64,000 nucleotides of DNA from Hormoscilla sp. GUM202 (GTDB lineage: Bacteria > Cyanobacteriota > Cyanobacteriia > Cyanobacteriales > Desertifilaceae), in the NCBI GenBank assembly GCA_005518205.2, contig RFFC02000007.1, forward strand, positions 147,270 to 211,269, written 5' to 3'. The notes below the pieces were generated by a model. That model was not told the DNA's origin and did not search any database. It was given only the letters and a program-made list of their open reading frames with translations. Below are positions 63,185 to 64,000 of the stretch, one piece after another. How positions within the stretch are numbered: position 1 is the first letter of the stretch; each line of letters begins with the position of its first letter. The position numbers and the translations under genes were made by a program.

Positions 63185-63793
63185 ATGAGCAGAATGATTA
63201 CTGCTTTGTTACTCGCCCTCTGTTTGAGTCTGTCTCTAGGTCAGGGAACCGCATTAGCATTTCCCGCCCATAACTTCATGTTCGTAGGGCCTGTGGCGGT
63301 GATCGAGCTTAATGTGCCTCCGGCAGAGATAGTGAAACCTGGTCCTCCACCTACGATCAGATTGAATGATTGGTACTACAAAGTATTCAACACAAAAGAG
63401 CAAGCCGAGAATGTTGAGGCGCAATGGAAAACAGTTGAGAATAATGGAGGAGTACCTGTGCCCAAATATGAAGTCAAGGAGGTGCTTTATCAAGGAAGAA
63501 ACATGTGGGGCTTTCGGTCGCATGGAGTGAACGGCACGTTTTTCCAGGTACAGAAGCCAGGCAAGATCAAACCATTGATGGACTGGGTAAAAGTACAGAC
63601 TGATCGGAAGGTACTCGAACGTGCGAGAAATATCTTCATCTATGTCAAGGGTAACATGGGAGATGCACAGGGTTACGTGGAGATAAAGGCTGGTCTGGGT
63701 ATGAACTTTATTGACATCAACACCCCTGGTACCAGTCCAAATGCTGAAGATGTGATTAACGCGATTAACGAAAAACTCAACAGTCTTCCGTGA
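63185..63793 (+). CDS. secreted protein of unknown function
   Basis: The protein has 202 residues from ATG 63185, with AAGGAG ten bases upstream; ATGs at 63113 and 63176 are also in frame. Signal peptide: MSRMITALLLALCLSLSLGQ then GTALAF, with a likely AxA cleavage near residue 25. Mature part: NDWYYKVFNTKEQAENVEAQWKTV, GRNMWGFRSHGVNGTFFQVQ, ERARNIFIYVKGNMG. No family recognised. It lies end to end with a truncated DUF4276 gene. Confidence 0.65.
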   Translation: MSRMITALLLALCLSLSLGQGTALAFPAHNFMFVGPVAVIELNVPPAEIVKPGPPPTIRLNDWYYKVFNTKEQAENVEAQWKTVENNGGVPVPKYEVKEVLYQGRNMWGFRSHGVNGTFFQVQKPGKIKPLMDWVKVQTDRKVLERARNIFIYVKGNMGDAQGYVEIKAGLGMNFIDINTPGTSPNAEDVINAINEKLNSLP

Positions 63794-63795
63794 CA

Positions 63796-63895
63796 TCAGC
63801 GTAGTCTTCTGTTGAAGGCGCAACTTGAGTAAATCTAGCAATACAGGCTTAAATGCCCTTTCCGTTGCGCCTTCAACCAGAATAGCAATTTTCAC
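63796..63895 (-). pseudogene. truncated DUF4276 family gene
   Basis: From GTG 63895 the minus strand reads MKIAILVEGATERAFKPVLL and DLLKLRLQ, the N-terminus of DUF4276 (TOPRIM-like) proteins, usually about 200 residues. After about 33 codons homology stops where the secreted protein gene's 3' end lies. Its GTG overlaps the stop of the upstream gene (GTGA), typical of coupled toxin or defence modules. Confidence 0.75.
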
Positions 63896-64000
63896 GGTCT
63901 GCCTCCTATCAAGTTCATGGCCCAAATCTCGTCTAAACTATAGTCTATCAGCCATTTATCTAAATCTAGAGAGTCAGCCCAAGTCATAGTTGTCAGCCCA
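63892..64000 (-). CDS. 3' end of a gene upstream of DUF4276 (partial)
   Basis: The minus-strand frame from the window edge reads TWADSLDLDKWLIDYSLDEI then WAMNLIGGRP and stops with TGA at 63894-63892. The compact C-terminus and four-base overlap with the DUF4276 start suggest a real gene running in from beyond the window. In other genomes DUF4276 genes follow ATPase-type partners; too little is visible to name it. Confidence 0.5.
   Translation of the reverse strand, partial: GLTTMTWADSLDLDKWLIDYSLDEIWAMNLIGGRP

Overview
The window comes from a cyanobacterial chromosome, most likely a filamentous oscillatorian-type organism; the genus is a guess. Evidence for a cyanobacterium: HIP1 octamers (GCGATCGC) throughout, a plant-type ferredoxin-dependent glutamate synthase (glsF), the hesB-rpsL-rpsG-fusA-tuf-rpsJ order, a PanC-Cmk fusion, RNase E with a short catalytic core and an arginine-rich tail, and several cyanobacteria-restricted families (DUF1830, DUF1997, DUF4079, DUF6761). 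Dispersed palindromes, short tandem repeats and insertion sequences fill many intergenic gaps.

Layout. 1-1183 is a complete IS630-type element that begins on base 1, so the window probably starts at a contig edge; its near-identical inverted twin is at 38107-39289. 1.2-6.5 kb: RTX-type repeat protein, RayT transposase relic, membrane protein, aldo/keto reductase behind a tandemly repeated leader, DUF6761 protein. 6.5-11 kb: OmpR-type response regulator and a 941-residue sensor kinase with a canonical LOV (blue-light) domain. 12.1-14.5 kb: a 464-residue homologue of eukaryotic major vault protein and a PAPS-type sulfotransferase. 14.7-16.4 kb: DUF4926 protein, an unknown protein and a DUF433/DUF5615 toxin-antitoxin pair. 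16.5-21.2 kb: glsF. 21.6-23.2 kb: lone TnpB-like protein without a zinc ribbon. 23.7-29.7 kb: cupin, hesB and the str ribosomal operon, whose consensus promoter overlaps the hesB stop codon. 30-38 kb: housekeeping genes (Lon-N domain protein, pheA, DUF1997, panC/cmk, rlpA, purM, pentapeptide protein, Uma2 protein, tRNA-Lys).

39.5-44 kb is an accessory island: a frameshifted Ser/Thr kinase-TPR gene, a tandemly duplicated gene next to a HEPN-like gene and its truncated copy, and a second DUF433/DUF5615 pair sharing a duplicated leader with a neighbour. 44-55.5 kb: CPBP protease, clpS, small unknown genes, a radical SAM/DUF2344 gene upstream of rne, a nuclease-fold protein, membrane proteins and a DUF1830 protein. 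55.7-57.1 kb: an ISL3 element with a perfect 8-bp target duplication. 57.5-64 kb: radical SAM protein, DICT/degenerate HD-GYP protein, VKOR-thioredoxin fusion with a relic of a second copy, DUF2470 protein, a secreted unknown protein and a truncated DUF4276 gene.

Two themes stand out. First, the vault-like protein has the MVP order (beta repeats, shoulder, coiled coil) at about half the usual length. Second, dispersed palindromes have entered coding sequence in frame, clearly in glsF and the TnpB-like gene and at the C-termini of the DUF4926 protein and the response regulator. No CRISPR array or rRNA gene was seen.
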